This document shows, piece after piece, positions 10,532-20,795 of a stretch of 64,000 nucleotides of DNA. This DNA is from Siphonodentalium dalli. Lineage: Eukaryota; Mollusca; Scaphopoda; Gadilida; Siphonodentaliidae. The stretch lies in assembly GCA_032622095.1 (NCBI GenBank), contig CP136061.1:91053845-91117844 (forward strand), in the 5' to 3' direction. Below the pieces are notes generated by a model, which searched no databases, was not told where the DNA came from, and saw only the letters and a list, made by a program, of their open reading frames with translations. Within the stretch, counting starts at the first letter, position 1. Each line of letters opens with the position of its first letter. Both the position numbers and the translations under genes were made by a program.

Positions 10532-10922
10532 CCCTTTACCCAACAGAACGGCCCTGTGCCAATGCATTCTCTTATATATGCGAGTCGACCAATAGTCGCC
10601 TCGCATATATAAGAGAATGCATTGGCTTAACACATTAAAAATTATAATATTGTTAAAGAATGTAAGAAAAAATGGTAAAAAGTGTTAAAAAAAGATTGTT
10701 TTAGGCCAATGCATTCTCTTATATATGCGAGGCGACCTATGGTTGACTCGCATATATAAGAGAATGCATTGGCACAGGGCATAACTGTAACCATCACAAT
10801 GTGGTCAATGAGCCGGTTCCAATGATATCCATATTTGTATGGTTTTATTGAGACAGACCGAAGATATTTTAGGCTGTTGAAGCTTTATTTGGCCGGTTTT
10901 GGCCGTTTTGTTGGGTAAAGGG
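10532..10922. mobile_element. TTAA-type MITE, copy B, inserted in a 54-bp satellite
   Basis: Same family as 9770-10228 in the opposite orientation, 391 bp, with perfect TTAA on both sides (10528-10531 and 10923-10926). The left flank GAATTTAGT and the right flank CTCAGGGTATG are contiguous around a single TTAA in the neighbouring satellite units. The insertion is therefore precise and the duplication is exactly TTAA. Confidence 0.9.
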
Positions 10923-10924
10923 TT

Positions 10925-11129
10925 AACTCAGGGTATGTTGTAAAGTGTGGTTGACAGCTCGAAGTATGAATTTAGTTTAACTCAGGGTATGTTGTAAAGT
11001 GTGGTTGACAGCTCGAAGTATGAATTTAGTTTAACTCAGGGTATGTTGTAAAGTGTGGTTGACAGCTCGAAGTATGAATTTAGTTTAACTCAGGGTATGT
11101 TGTAAAGTGTGGTTGACAGCTCGAAGTAT
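10925..11129. repeat. 54-bp tandem repeat, four units
   Basis: Exact or near-exact units begin at 10925, 10979, 11033 and 11087 (AACTCAGGGTATGTTGTAAA...GAATTTAGTTT). The high identity indicates recent expansion. A stub of the unit (GAATTTAGTTTAA) lies on the far side of the MITE at 10519-10531. Confidence 0.95.
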
Positions 11130-11236
11130 GCAATCGTTATAGTGAATGGCCTCTCGGTTTTGAGTATTTAAAATTAGAATTAGACAATTCAACTGGCTAG
11201 CGAACAAAGCTTATATATGGAAAAAGATATACTCAC

Positions 11237-11278
11237 CCATAGGTAACATAGGATTGGCCTCCGTTTAAACCATCCGAC
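11237..11278 (-). CDS. candidate 42-nt exon of the secreted peptide gene (optional)
   Basis: On the minus strand AAATTCAACAG precedes 42 nt followed by GTGAGTATA. The length is a multiple of three, and in phase 0 (the phase left by exon 1 and needed by the microexon) it reads through without a stop: VGWFKRRPILCYLW. It would supply a KRR site at which a precursor could be cleaved. Against it, the acceptor has a poor pyrimidine tract, and it adds a ninth cysteine to an otherwise even set of eight. It may be an alternative exon or chance. Confidence 0.3.
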
Positions 11279-12130
11279 CTGTTGAATTTAGATACATATA
11301 TTTAGTCTTAAATAGTAACAAATTTGTGTCACGATCGAGTTCAGGTGAGCCAAACATCAAATATTTGATAGTTGCAATGCTGATATTGGCTCTATGATAT
11401 GTTAAATAGTCCATATGAGAGTATGTCACCCCTCTTTGTTTGCAAGTGGAGCCAGGCTATGTTCATGAGGTACGCGGGATTCACATTCCCATCTGTTAAC
11501 TGTTACTCTGGATTCATATACTAAATTTAACCGGTTTTCAAGATTGAACACAAAGGCTGGTACCCAGCGTTTAAAGCAGAACATTTACATATCTTGATTA
11601 TTATCTTGCCGAAATAACATTATAATTGTGATGTATTTAAGAAATAAATAGAAATCAAGTACCGTATAGTAGAACTTGACCACAAATAAACTAATTGTAG
11701 GACAACGCGAAGCGGAGTCGTACAATCAGTTTCTGATGTCAAATTCTACTATACACGCCGATGCGCAGTGTATCTATTTCTTTTGTAATTCGACTGTATG
11801 TTTTGGTCGAAATTGTAGTGACATACGTTCAACCTGCTATATAATAGCCCAGTTTCTAGCTCTGCGTGGTATGATTTTCCACCAAACAATTCTTCTCTTG
11901 GAACTGTAACGTCAAACATGGCGTCAGTACAATGTAGTGGGGTGATGTATCGTTGAAAGAGGAACGATTTCATCTGCTGTGAGCATTTAGAAAACCTCCT
12001 CATTAAAGTGTTCACTCTCAAACAAACTGCCCGATATTGACGTTCAATATCACCATCGTCAGATAAATCACGAGAGGTGCTACGGTCTGCAACCGTATCA
12101 TCACGTTGAGTGACAACGCTAAAATAACAA
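11279..12130. other. intronic DNA; small duplicate of the terminal-exon end
   Basis: On the minus strand 11354-11325 (GGCTCACCTGAACT...CGTGACACAAATTTG) resembles the end of the terminal exon (AGTTCACCTGAAACT...TGTGACACAAGTT). This suggests a decayed exon duplicate, but the rest of the exon is not recognisable. The two overlapping open frames between 11676 and 12021 have no recognisable domain. Confidence 0.3.
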
Positions 12131-12136
12131 ATTTAG

Positions 12137-12432
12137 CCCTTCCATGACTGGAGCTTCCTGAAATTTTGCGAAAACACTGCCAATGCTTCTCTTATATACC
12201 CCTGGGAAGCCTCTCATATATAAGATAATGCATTGGCCTATAACAATATTTACCTTGATCTTGAAATCCAATGGATTATCTTATATATGCGAGGCTCTCT
12301 AGGGGAGACTCACATATATAAGAGAATGCATTGGCAGTGTTTTCGCAAAATTGAATATTCGCATATATTATAGATTGCAACAGTGCACATAGACTTTAGT
12401 GCTGCACCAGCGCAGCTCCTGTCATGAATGGA
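12137..12432. mobile_element. diverged TTAA-type MITE with CATGAC ends
   Basis: Ends CCCTTCCATGAC and GTCATGAATGG, flanked by TTAG and TTAA (12433-12436). Inside lie two hairpins built on the same CCAATGCATTCTCTTATATA word as the 9770 family, bracketed by TTTTGCGAAAACACTGCC and its complement. It is a sister family with different termini. Confidence 0.65.
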
Positions 12433-12436
12433 TTAA

Positions 12437-12918
12437 ACGATAATTACCTGACATTTAACAGACATACGTGGGTCGTATTGCTAAGACATTTTCAGCAAGA
12501 TACTGAAAACGAATATTGTGAATTATGTGGTAGCATATTCCAAAAAAACGCCGACTGAAGTGAGTAATTTTAACAAAAGTGTCTACTAAAAATCCGGTGT
12601 GGTGTCAGCATTAAATTGAATTCCGCATAACATGCATGGTGTTCCGTCTCTTTGATCTGGTGAGATGGGGTGAAAAGCTATTGAAGTTATGAATGTTTTA
12701 TTATAGTATAATAAGCATTGCGAAATAAGTGTATGCAATATTATATATATATATACCGCATGCACTTCAATTTCATGGTTACGTTCAATAATTAATAATG
12801 ATGAATGAAACTACCCCATACTATGTGGCGAAACATTACTGCATATGTTGCATGCCCCAAAATATATCTGTTTTGGCACGAATGTATTCTAAGCAGAAAA
12901 AACGAACATTAAAGACGT
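12437..12918. other. intronic DNA, no recognised feature
   Basis: AT-rich sequence with a (TA) run near 12743-12756. I see no gene or defined repeat. Confidence 0.35.
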
Positions 12919-13087
12919 AAATCATTGGGCTTAACATTGCAGTGACCGATAAATCATTGGGCTTTACATTGCAGTGACCGATAAATCATTGGGCTTTACA
13001 TTGCAGTGACCGATAAATCATTGGGCTTTACATTGCAGTGACCGATAAATCATTGGGCTTTACATTGCAGTGACCGATAAATCATTC
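12919..13087. repeat. 32-bp tandem repeat, five units plus a partial
   Basis: Units start at 12919, 12951 and every 32 bp to 13079 (AAATCATTGGGCTTTACATT + GCAGTGACCGAT). They are nearly identical, so the array is young. It lies in intron 1 of the secreted peptide gene. Confidence 0.95.
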
Positions 13088-13307
13088 AGATTGATATGTC
13101 GTAGTGATCTGTGTACCTTTAAAGATATTTAAAATCAGACTTGGATTGGATACCAAAGTAGATTTTAGCGCATTTTGGATGTTTTTCTGTATATTTTTGC
13201 ATGATGTTATCCCAAAATCGCCTTATTACAAATTTGTTCTAGGTTCACCCCAAATTTTTACTTCAACGACCATACTACGAGCTCAATGAATTACTATATG
13301 TACTCAC

Positions 13308-13433
13308 AGTTCTAACACTACGCTCAGTTCCAACACTACGCTCAGTTCCAACACTACGCTCGGATGTTTCTTCAGCTAGCACAAGCTGGCAAAGTACGAC
13401 AGCGACCAAAGCAGCAGCAAAAAGTTTCAGCAT
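13308..13433 (-). CDS. exon 1 of secreted cysteine-rich peptide: start, signal peptide, ERSVGT repeats
   Basis: ATG at 13433-13431 opens MLKLFAAALVAVVLCQLVLA, a typical secretory signal: a Lys near the N-terminus, a hydrophobic core and a small residue before the probable cut at LA|EE. It continues EETS and three tandem copies of an 18-bp unit encoding ERSVGT (the third reads ERSVRT). ACT is followed directly by the donor GTGAGT (13307-13302), leaving phase 0. Without splicing the frame would stop soon after. The downstream exons in matching phase are 5687-5660 and 737-628, possibly with 11278-11237. The precursor would be about 90-100 residues: a signal peptide, a short charged repeat segment and a C-terminal disulfide-rich domain. 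The intron-rich layout over 13 kb fits an animal gene with TE-inflated introns. The family is not recognised. Confidence 0.6.
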
Positions 13434-13513
13434 CTTGTCAGCACGTTATTCTCGAATCTGCAAAATGACGATGTATGACACGTGCAGACAGTCAGTCCAC
13501 ATAAAATGATCCG

Positions 13514-13529
13514 ATATATATATATATAT
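13514..13529 (-). promoter_or_regulatory. possible TATA element of the secreted peptide gene
   Basis: An alternating TA tract lies about 80 nt upstream of the ATG at 13433. If it acts as a TATA box, transcription would start near 13490 and the 5' leader would be about 55-60 nt. It could equally be a plain microsatellite. Confidence 0.25.
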
Positions 13530-13799
13530 GATTTTCATATATATACAAACATATTTACTTAACCCATTATACCATTGTCACTATGTTGCTAAGAGTATTT
13601 CTCAAATGCATAGTAATTCCTAAAGCATTCCTAAAACAGTTGTAAACTGCTTCAAATGCAGTATTATTCCAGTCTTATGGTAATGGAATGGTCAATCTGG
13701 GCGTGAATCAAAAGCATTAAATCATTACCACAAAGAGCTAGTCAGAACAGTCACTGGGGTTACTTGATTCAATGCACATTGGACATGAATTCCACGTTC

Positions 13800-15460
13800 G
13801 AAATTTATGTTTACTTGAAAAGCCCATCTACCCATAGTGTAATCATCTTACATATTTTCACATTTATTCACAACTTTAGCATAGCTGCACTAACAGTTAT
13901 AAATAAGGACAAATGTAAAATTACACCACGATCATTTGAAGGTATACTATGCAAAATTTACCAAGCTTGTATTGTCAACAAATAACCACATGTATTTGGC
14001 AAACTAAGATATAGTTACCCAGTGATATTCGACACATATGCTTGTGTTTAATTCACAACATTTTATATTGAGTGTCCCTAAAGTAAAAGCAACGTGTCAA
14101 TGTGCCAGTACAATCGATAGAAGGCCAGTTTGATAATAAATGAGAACATAACCATGTTTAAAGGTAAATCCGATCCGATGTTCCCCATATCATCAGATTC
14201 CTAAAACAACAACATTTCTTAAATGCTGCTTCAGTTATCAGAATCGATTATTTGCCGAAAAATAGTGCTAACCACAGTCAATTGTAGTATAAAATTGTCC
14301 AAAACCTGTTATTTATCAACATTTTGTTCAAAGAAATTTTGCCTGTTTGTCAAATGTCTGACACAAAAAAGCCACTTGATTTTAGAGTTATCCATCTTCA
14401 TCCTCAATTTGGTCAGAGAAATTCTTCTTGTCGACTGTTTACTGTGCCACTTAAAATTAAAATAATAGATTTCAAACATCGATATCTGATCACTCTGAGC
14501 TTTAATGGGTGGGTTCCTCGACTCGAATCAAATATTTTTTACCCCCGAAGCCAAGGAAATAGATATTTGCGAGCGTTAATTCGGATTGAGTACCTTTAAC
14601 CATCAATAAGTATCAAACGCAGTATTTTCATTTTAATTGGGGTTCCCCATGTTAGGCCTAATAACATAATAAAATGAACGCTTAACTCCCATGTCAGACA
14701 TAATCATATCGTATAACAGGTTGTGAGTGTACTTTGCTACGAGTTATACTTACAGATCCCCATATCAGAATCCCCCTCAAAAAGGTAAACGCTCTTCATT
14801 TAAAAAAGCGTGTTTGTGTCATTATTTCATAACAGTTCTCATTTCAAGATGAAGAAATGAAGAATTTATAAGTTAAGTAATGACCCAAACACGCTTTTTA
14901 AAATGAAGAGCGCTTACCTTTTTGAGGGGGATTCTGATATGGGGATCTGTAAGTATAACTTGTAGCAAAGTACACTCACAACCTGTTATACGATATGATT
15001 ATGTCTGACATGGGAGTTAAGCGTTCACTTTATTATTTGATTTGGTATAATTTGAGGAACCGAAATAAAAATGAAAACACTGAGTTTGATATGTATTGAT
15101 GCTCAAACATGGTCATATTCTCATTTCTTATCGAACTGGCCATCTATCGATCGGACTGGCACATTGACACGTTGCCTATACATAAATGTATTCAGTATAA
15201 CATGCTATGAATTAAACACAAGCAGATGTGTTGAATATCATTGTGTGACAATGTCTTAGTTTGCCAAACACGTTTGGTGATTCCCCCCATAGAAAAGCTT
15301 GGTAAATTTTGCATAGTATTATAATGGTTTAATGTTGCATATACGTCCATAGATACAACTGTTTTTTTTTAAACTATGCTAAAGTTGTTAAGAAACATGA
15401 ACATATATGAGACGATTACAATGTGGGTACATGAGATTGTGCCAACGCCCTTTGCTATTG
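13800..15460. repeat. 1.6-kb imperfect palindrome
   Basis: Pairs of complementary blocks are nested around a centre near 14860. From outside in they are: AGCATAGCTGC near 13877 with AAACTATGCTAAAG near 15375; GCAAAATTTACCAAGCTTG near 13950 with its complement near 15300; CGTGTCAATGTGCCAGTA near 14093 with its complement near 15155; ATTTTCATTTTAATTGGGGTTCC with its complement near 15050; and the nearly perfect inner arms 14686-14839 and 14882-15022. The left arm is interrupted by the element at 14162-14595. A partial third copy of the inner arm follows at 15640-15745. No open frame explains it. Confidence 0.75.
14162..14595 (+). mobile_element. 434-bp element flanked by TTAA, with AGGTA/TACCT ends
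   Basis: It begins AGGTAAATCCGA and ends TCGGATTGAGTACCT, directly flanked by TTAA at 14158-14161 and 14596-14599. The opposite arm of the surrounding palindrome lacks it, which defines the insertion. A second copy in the other orientation is at 7235-8497. A 91-codon frame inside (14324-14599) has no recognisable domain and is broken in the other copy. Confidence 0.75.
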
Positions 15461-15488
15461 CTAAACTATTGGTTAATGTTAACATGTG

Positions 15489-16480
15489 CGATGCATAGCT
15501 GGTTGAAATATTGAAGGACAGCATGAGTGGATGCCTGAGTCTTTTAGCCAGTGTGTAACAATCTCACAGTGTGTCTATTGCATTGGTTTTTAAACACGTG
15601 ACGACGAGTACGGGAATTGATTGAGTTATAAGAAGTCCCCATAATTTAAAATGAAGAGTGTTGATCTTTTTGAGGGTGGGGGGGGGGGCGATGATATGGA
15701 TAGTGTTTGTAATATACATCGTAGCAAAGTACTTTCACAACATTTAATACTATAGTATTATACCAGACATGAGCAACCCTTTGTTTTCTCAGTATGCGCC
15801 TCGTATATAATATATGGCTATGTCAGTGTTGTCGGCACCCCTATCACTCTCTGTATCTCTCTTTCTATCTGTCTCTCTCTTCTTGTTATTATCTGTATGT
15901 GTGCTTGACGTTTGTTAGAGTATGAGCATTGTTCGGTTACATTATCCATACTGTCATGAAAGAAATATGTACTAGTTGATCAAATAATGATACAATAGGG
16001 CCGATGATTCAACAAGTTACATGTACAAATAGTGGTGATTGTCACAGTACTCCGATAAAATACATCAAAATTAATAAACATAAGGTTTGGATCCATCTGG
16101 CGATGTATAACACATTAAGGGTGACGCGTTTGAACTTGAAGCATGTTCACATTATTAATGGAAATATATGCTGATATAGTTATGTGGATAACTTTAATAT
16201 GTTATTTTTGGGCCCAGTTTGGTGAACCATATATGTATTGAATATGTGGAATAGCGAGGAAAGTAAGTTATAGCATTACAATGGTATACAACATTAGTTT
16301 TCTGTATTTTTTTGAAAGGTTGTGCTACGAATAGCTTTGTTTGTGGTTAAAATATTGAAAGACAGTAGGAGTGGATGACTGACGTTTTTTTTTAGCCATT
16401 GTGTAACAATCTCTTAGTTTGTCTTATTGTTTGGGCTTTTAAACATTTAAACATGTGACGATGCATACGGAAATTAATCG
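15489..16480. repeat. diverged direct repeat pair of ~130 bp
   Basis: 15489-15620 and 16325-16480 share GGTTxAAATATTGAAxGACAG, GTGTAACAATCTC and CATGTGACGA-like blocks in the same order and orientation. Between them are a CT-rich microsatellite (about 15840-15890) and otherwise featureless DNA. Confidence 0.55.
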
Positions 16481-17947
16481 CACAAACGAACTCCCCAGAA
16501 TATTCAAGAATGAGTAGTGACAGGTGATAGCCTGGTATGCTAAATTAACTCTGTGCCATAAGTTTACAGCGAAGAAGATGATATATACATGATGGTTAAG
16601 ACGGAAATCAGACGATGCGTACATAAATGGATTGCATCATAAGAAGTCCGCAGTATATTCCAGAAGGCAGATTATGCTTGGTTTAATATCTGGTGTATGT
16701 CAATGGGTGAGTATGCTAAACTAACTCTGTGCCATACGTTTACAGCGAAGAAGACGATATATGCATGCTGGTTAAAACAGGACTCGTTTTGGGAATACAT
16801 TGCATCATACGGAATGATCAGAACATTCCTGAAGGCAGGTATGGAATCCTATTAGGGCCACTTGCTAAAAAGTGCGCCATTAGTAACGCACCGAAAGCGC
16901 CGAAAGCGACAACATATTCGTCATGTATGGAATCATATTAGGGCCACTTGCAGTCTGGAGTAAACTACATACCCACATATAAGAAATAGTGGGTCTGACG
17001 ACCTTTCGTTCAGTTTTCATTTCCCAAACCCGGGATTCCTTGTAATTACCGCCAATCAATACTTAGCTCCAAGAAATGTGTGCCCCAATAAAAAAAACTA
17101 GTAACATGTCACGTGCTCTCGGTGTGGAAATTCCGAAGATGTGGCTAAATGTTGTTAAAATAGTATCCATGACGTCATGTTATACCGGAAGAGAAAATCA
17201 CAAATCGACAAATAAAGTAGATTGTTGACGAGCGGTCGAAAGTTTAAAATCAAGAATCACCGGAATTTGGATTACAGGCAACTGTAATTAGGGTACAACT
17301 GGCCAATCTTTGGAGATAATAATACGGCTGTGTAAGGTCGGGAGGGTTTCGGTTGGTTGGTGGTAGAATTGCGTTGCTCTACGCTCGTTTTGGCTGCGGT
17401 GGTACTACTGCCGGTACTGGGGAACTGATAGATCGTTTTGTTATGTCATTTAACTTTTTTTAGTTTTAGCAGATTATCCCGACATTCGTGTATTTTTGAT
17501 TCGTGGCCGTTGATTTGTGTTATTTTTTGACAACATGGGCGACAAATCGCCTGGCCAATCTAAAAAATAATTCGTTCTGAGTCCAAAGATCCACATACAT
17601 TTTTTTATAATTTCAAGAAGATCTGTCTTAGTTATTGTACATATTATTTTGGATCCCGAAAGCTAGCTGTTTCCCTTTGTTGTCAGTAACACAACCGCCG
17701 AACGAAAAGTCACAAACCCTGCAACTATTAATTCCGATTCTTAGAATCGGCTTCACATGGTTGAAGCGGCCATGACGGCACTGGCACCTGACCATGTTTA
17801 CGCCTGTCAATCAACTTATTTCATATTTATATTTAGTGCGGTGTGACGTAATTTGTGGGAAGCACACAACCGTTCAGAAATGAAAAGTTGATGGGAATGC
17901 AATAGACTCAGTATCAGTATGAATCTGAGTGTATGTTTACATAGACT

Positions 17948-18668
17948 GGGCCACTTGCTAATATTCGAATATTCACATTAGCGCATGCAGGGATGTGGCT
18001 AGAGGGTCTCCGTTGGGGGGGGGGTGTCCACCTTGGGAAATTCCAATGGCACCCCCCCCCCTTGAATCAGAATCAGATACCGAACACAACTTTTGCATAA
18101 TTCCATTTGCACCCCCCTTCCCTTGAATCAGAACCACAGACCAAACACATTGTCATTGGAATTGTCATCAGTTGGAGAATTGTCCAACCTAAGAGGGAGT
18201 ATGAGGTTTGAAATTTCCAACACTAGGGAAGCTTCAGTTGAGGCCAGTCTAGATACTAGGATTTGCGATTTTCTTGTATAGTTTTCCAAATTTTCTCACA
18301 CCGGGCTGAACAAACATGGACGGACACAATGTCCTGATCTCTTACCAGTAGTCGTGTGCATTTGTCTGGAGTAGGCTACTAGATGTTAGGATTTATGCAA
18401 TTCTCAGGTTAAAGTATCTGAATTTTCTTATACCGGGCATATAAAACAACATAGTTTATGAATACATAGGATATTTGGCCTGAGGACTGATGTGCAAGGG
18501 GGTGCAAATGGAATTATGCAAAAGTTGTGTTTGGTGTCTGATTTTCTGATTCAAGGGGGGGGGGGGGGGTGCAATTGGAATTTTCCAAGGTGGACATTCC
18601 CAACGAAGACCCTCTAGCCACATCCGTGCATGCGCTAATGAGCATATTCGAATATTAGCAAGTGGTCC
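17948..18668. mobile_element. inner foldback with G/C runs, GGGCCACTTGCTAATATTCG ends
   Basis: Arms 17948-18130 and 18490-18668 are complementary. They contain GGATGTGGCTAGAGGGTCTC, an opposed G run and C run, and CCATTTGCACCCCC. The centre holds GTTGGAAATTTCCAAC-like words. Related arms occur at 33.6-36.5 kb and 37.3-38.1 kb. Confidence 0.7.
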
Positions 18669-18689
18669 TAATATGATTCCATACATGGC

Positions 18690-19005
18690 GCATATTTTGT
18701 CGCTTTCCGTGCACCGCGCCGAATGCGCTAATAGCGCATCGCGCCGAATGCACTAATGGCGCACCGCGCCGAATGGGCTAATGGCGCATATTTTGTCGCT
18801 TTCGGTGCTTTCGGTGCGCGCCGAAACAACGCTGATGGCGCATATTTTGTCGCTTTCGGTGCGGTGCGCCGAAAGCGCCGAAAGCGACAAAAAGTGCGCC
18901 GTAACGGCGCACATTTTGTCGCTTTCGGCGCTTTCGGCGCGTTACTAATGGCGCACTTTTTGTCGCTTTCGGCGCGCGCCGAAAGCGCCATTAGCAAGTG
19001 GCCCT
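18690..19005. repeat. GC-rich self-complementary array (GCGCCGAAAGCG)
   Basis: Short words GCGCCGAAAGCGCC, GTCGCTTTCGGCGC, ATGGCGCATATTTTGTCGC and CTAATGGCGC alternate on both strands, so almost any sub-segment can pair with a neighbour. Both strands are open in one frame only because the words are palindromic. The open frames at 18728-19007 are artefacts. Confidence 0.75.
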
Positions 19006-19299
19006 AATAGGTTTCCATAGGCAGGCGATACTTGGTTTAATAATTTGTGTATATTGATGGCTGGTTATGCGAAATTTTACCGTTAGGAAGACGAGATATT
19101 CATGTCGGTTAAGGCAGAACCCAGACGACGTGTATGGAAACGAATTGCATCATGGGAAATGACCATATTCACCAGAACATTACAGAATGCAGATGAAACT
19201 TGGTTTAATAATGTGTGTATATTGATGACTATGTATGGGCAAAGACAAGTAATTGAGACGACATATGCATGTCTGTTAAGGCAGGTAAGAGACAGTTTA

Positions 19300-19972
19300 T
19301 TACACCCTCTAAGGGTGTTTTCTGTTATTGTGTTTTCATTTGTCAATGGGGGTATAGGCGACTGTGTGAAATGTGAATAAGTTACTTGGATATTTTAGTA
19401 CCAGAACGGTATGATAGAAAGGTACTTGAGTATGTTGTACTTCGTACTCGAACCATATGTTCTAATAGAGGTAGCATCTCGTCGCGATGTATATTCGCGT
19501 ATCGCTTAAGGCCTTTTGCGTTTAGATCGGCGTGTATGTCGACATTATTTATTGAACCATTGCTTGTTAGCCACGGTGAGAAGTGGGCGCCGACTTGGAA
19601 CGGGAATTCCCGCGCTAACCCTTGGCGCTCTGCACACTGAGTGTTTCAATTGTTGTTCAACCTGCTTTGTTATTTTCACATGACATAAATCGGAATGCAA
19701 TTTAATATTCTATTGCATGGATATTTGAGTTTAATTCACACATGAACCCTTCGAGCTGTTTGTTTATATTATTGTTCAGCATGTTATTTAACATCGTGTA
19801 GTGAGCTTTCTCATTTATTTATGGTTTAAACATATGTATTTACCAAAATATTATGGTGACGGGATTAGAGGACAATTGCTAACCACTTAGATGGACCTCC
19901 CCTCCCGAAATCGACAACACTAAAAACAACATTACAATAGCAGCATGAGAAGAGTGCATATATAGAGGATCC
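19300..19972. other. spacer, no supported gene
   Basis: Open frames at 19102-19380 and 19386-19640 lack any recognisable domain. The first lies in a repeat unit. Nothing else is seen. Confidence 0.35.
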
Positions 19973-20110
19973 ACAACTCGTCCCCAGTTTATAGCGGAAT
20001 TTACAAAATTATTTTTGTAAAATAGGTCAGGACCGAGCCTTTGGCGAGGTCCAGACCTAATTTACTGGACGAGTTTTGTAAATTCGGATATAAACTGGGG
20101 ACGAGTTGTA
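19973..20110. mobile_element. 138-bp hairpin after CATATATAGAGGAT
   Basis: ACAACTCGTCCCCAGTTTATA at the left pairs with TATAAACTGGGGACGAGTTGT at the right. The inner part (AGGTCxGGACC...GGCGAGGTCCAGACCT) is also self-complementary. The hairpin is preceded by CATATATAGAGGAT, as is the one at 25068, and followed by CTATTTATTACATGAC. It is probably the structured end of a longer element. Confidence 0.65.
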
Positions 20111-20795
20111 GATTCTATTTATTACATGACCCAAAACCTCAACAAAACATAATTAAATCAACAAATTGTACGCGAAACTAAAATCGGCTTCTAAAAGGCG
20201 TGCGATGACGTTTCACATAACTATGCGTTGTTTGTCCGCGTAAAGAAATAGTCCCAGATAAATATTTAATGGCATATATTTAATGACATAACTTTTCAAA
20301 CTCTGCATTAATTATAGTTTGTTGGAAAAATATTGTAAGCCATAGTATTTTGAGACGTAGCGTACGGAATGTAAACAGACGACAACCCGGAAGACAAACC
20401 TGGCACTATTTCCTGTTATTAAACGAAGGTTTAATGTCACAATTTATATAATGGGTTTATTGATTGGAATAAGGGTAGGATCATATAATAGATACATTTA
20501 TAAGAAAGCATACATACAAGTTTTGTGTTAGTGCTAGTCCCCCGTTTAACCCAAGTCTATGTTATCAGTCTTTATTTTCTCATATGAATCTCTTCTTGCT
20601 ATCTCTCTCCGAGCTTGTTTCAATGATTGCCATGCAGGGTTTTGGAATCGAAATCCTTCAGACATATCTCTTTCCAATCTCATGTATGTTGAATGGTTGT
20701 TGTGTCTGTGGAAGTGGTGCCTCTTAAAAAGTCTTGCACAGCTTTGAGAATGAACTCGTTTTCGTTATTCTCTATAGGTCAGGGTCTCCAAATAG
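20111..20795. other. unrecognised, possibly body of the hairpin element
   Basis: Shares only loose words with the sequence after the second hairpin (25190-25450), such as TATTTATxACATGAC and GACGTxxCTTC. No gene is seen. Confidence 0.3.

Larger units (their letters stand above)
16843..19017. mobile_element. 2.2-kb composite foldback, GGAATCxTATTAGGGCCACT ends
   Basis: The left end GGAATCCTATTAGGGCCACT and the right end complementary to it (AAGTGGCCCTAATAGGTTTCC) bracket 2.2 kb. The same terminus recurs internally at 16928 and around 17948 and 18668, so several family members are nested or fused. Flanking host repeat words (GAAGGCAG on the left, ATAGGCAGGCGATACTTGG on the right) are continuous in the intact unit at 16660-16680. 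No transposase is visible. 16950-17940 is unrecognised filler. Confidence 0.65.
16440..19290. repeat. ~190-bp direct repeat, interrupted by the composite foldback
   Basis: Segments starting near 16440, 16545, 16725 and 19080 repeat the same series: a GTTTACAGCGAAGAAGACGAT-like block, TTAAxxCAG, GCATCATxxGxAATGA, CAGAACATT and GCTTGGTTTAAT. The foldback at 16843-19017 sits inside one unit. No consistent open frame runs through the copies. Confidence 0.55.

Noticed and set aside
10925-13087. CRISPR-like arrays (54-bp and 32-bp repeats)
   Set aside because: They are head-to-tail tandem repeats without unique spacers, in eukaryotic DNA.
18728-19007. Basic repeat-rich ORFs (APKAPKATK / RRFRR phrases) on both strands
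   Set aside because: Generated by the self-complementary GCGCCGAAAGCG array; no start or context.
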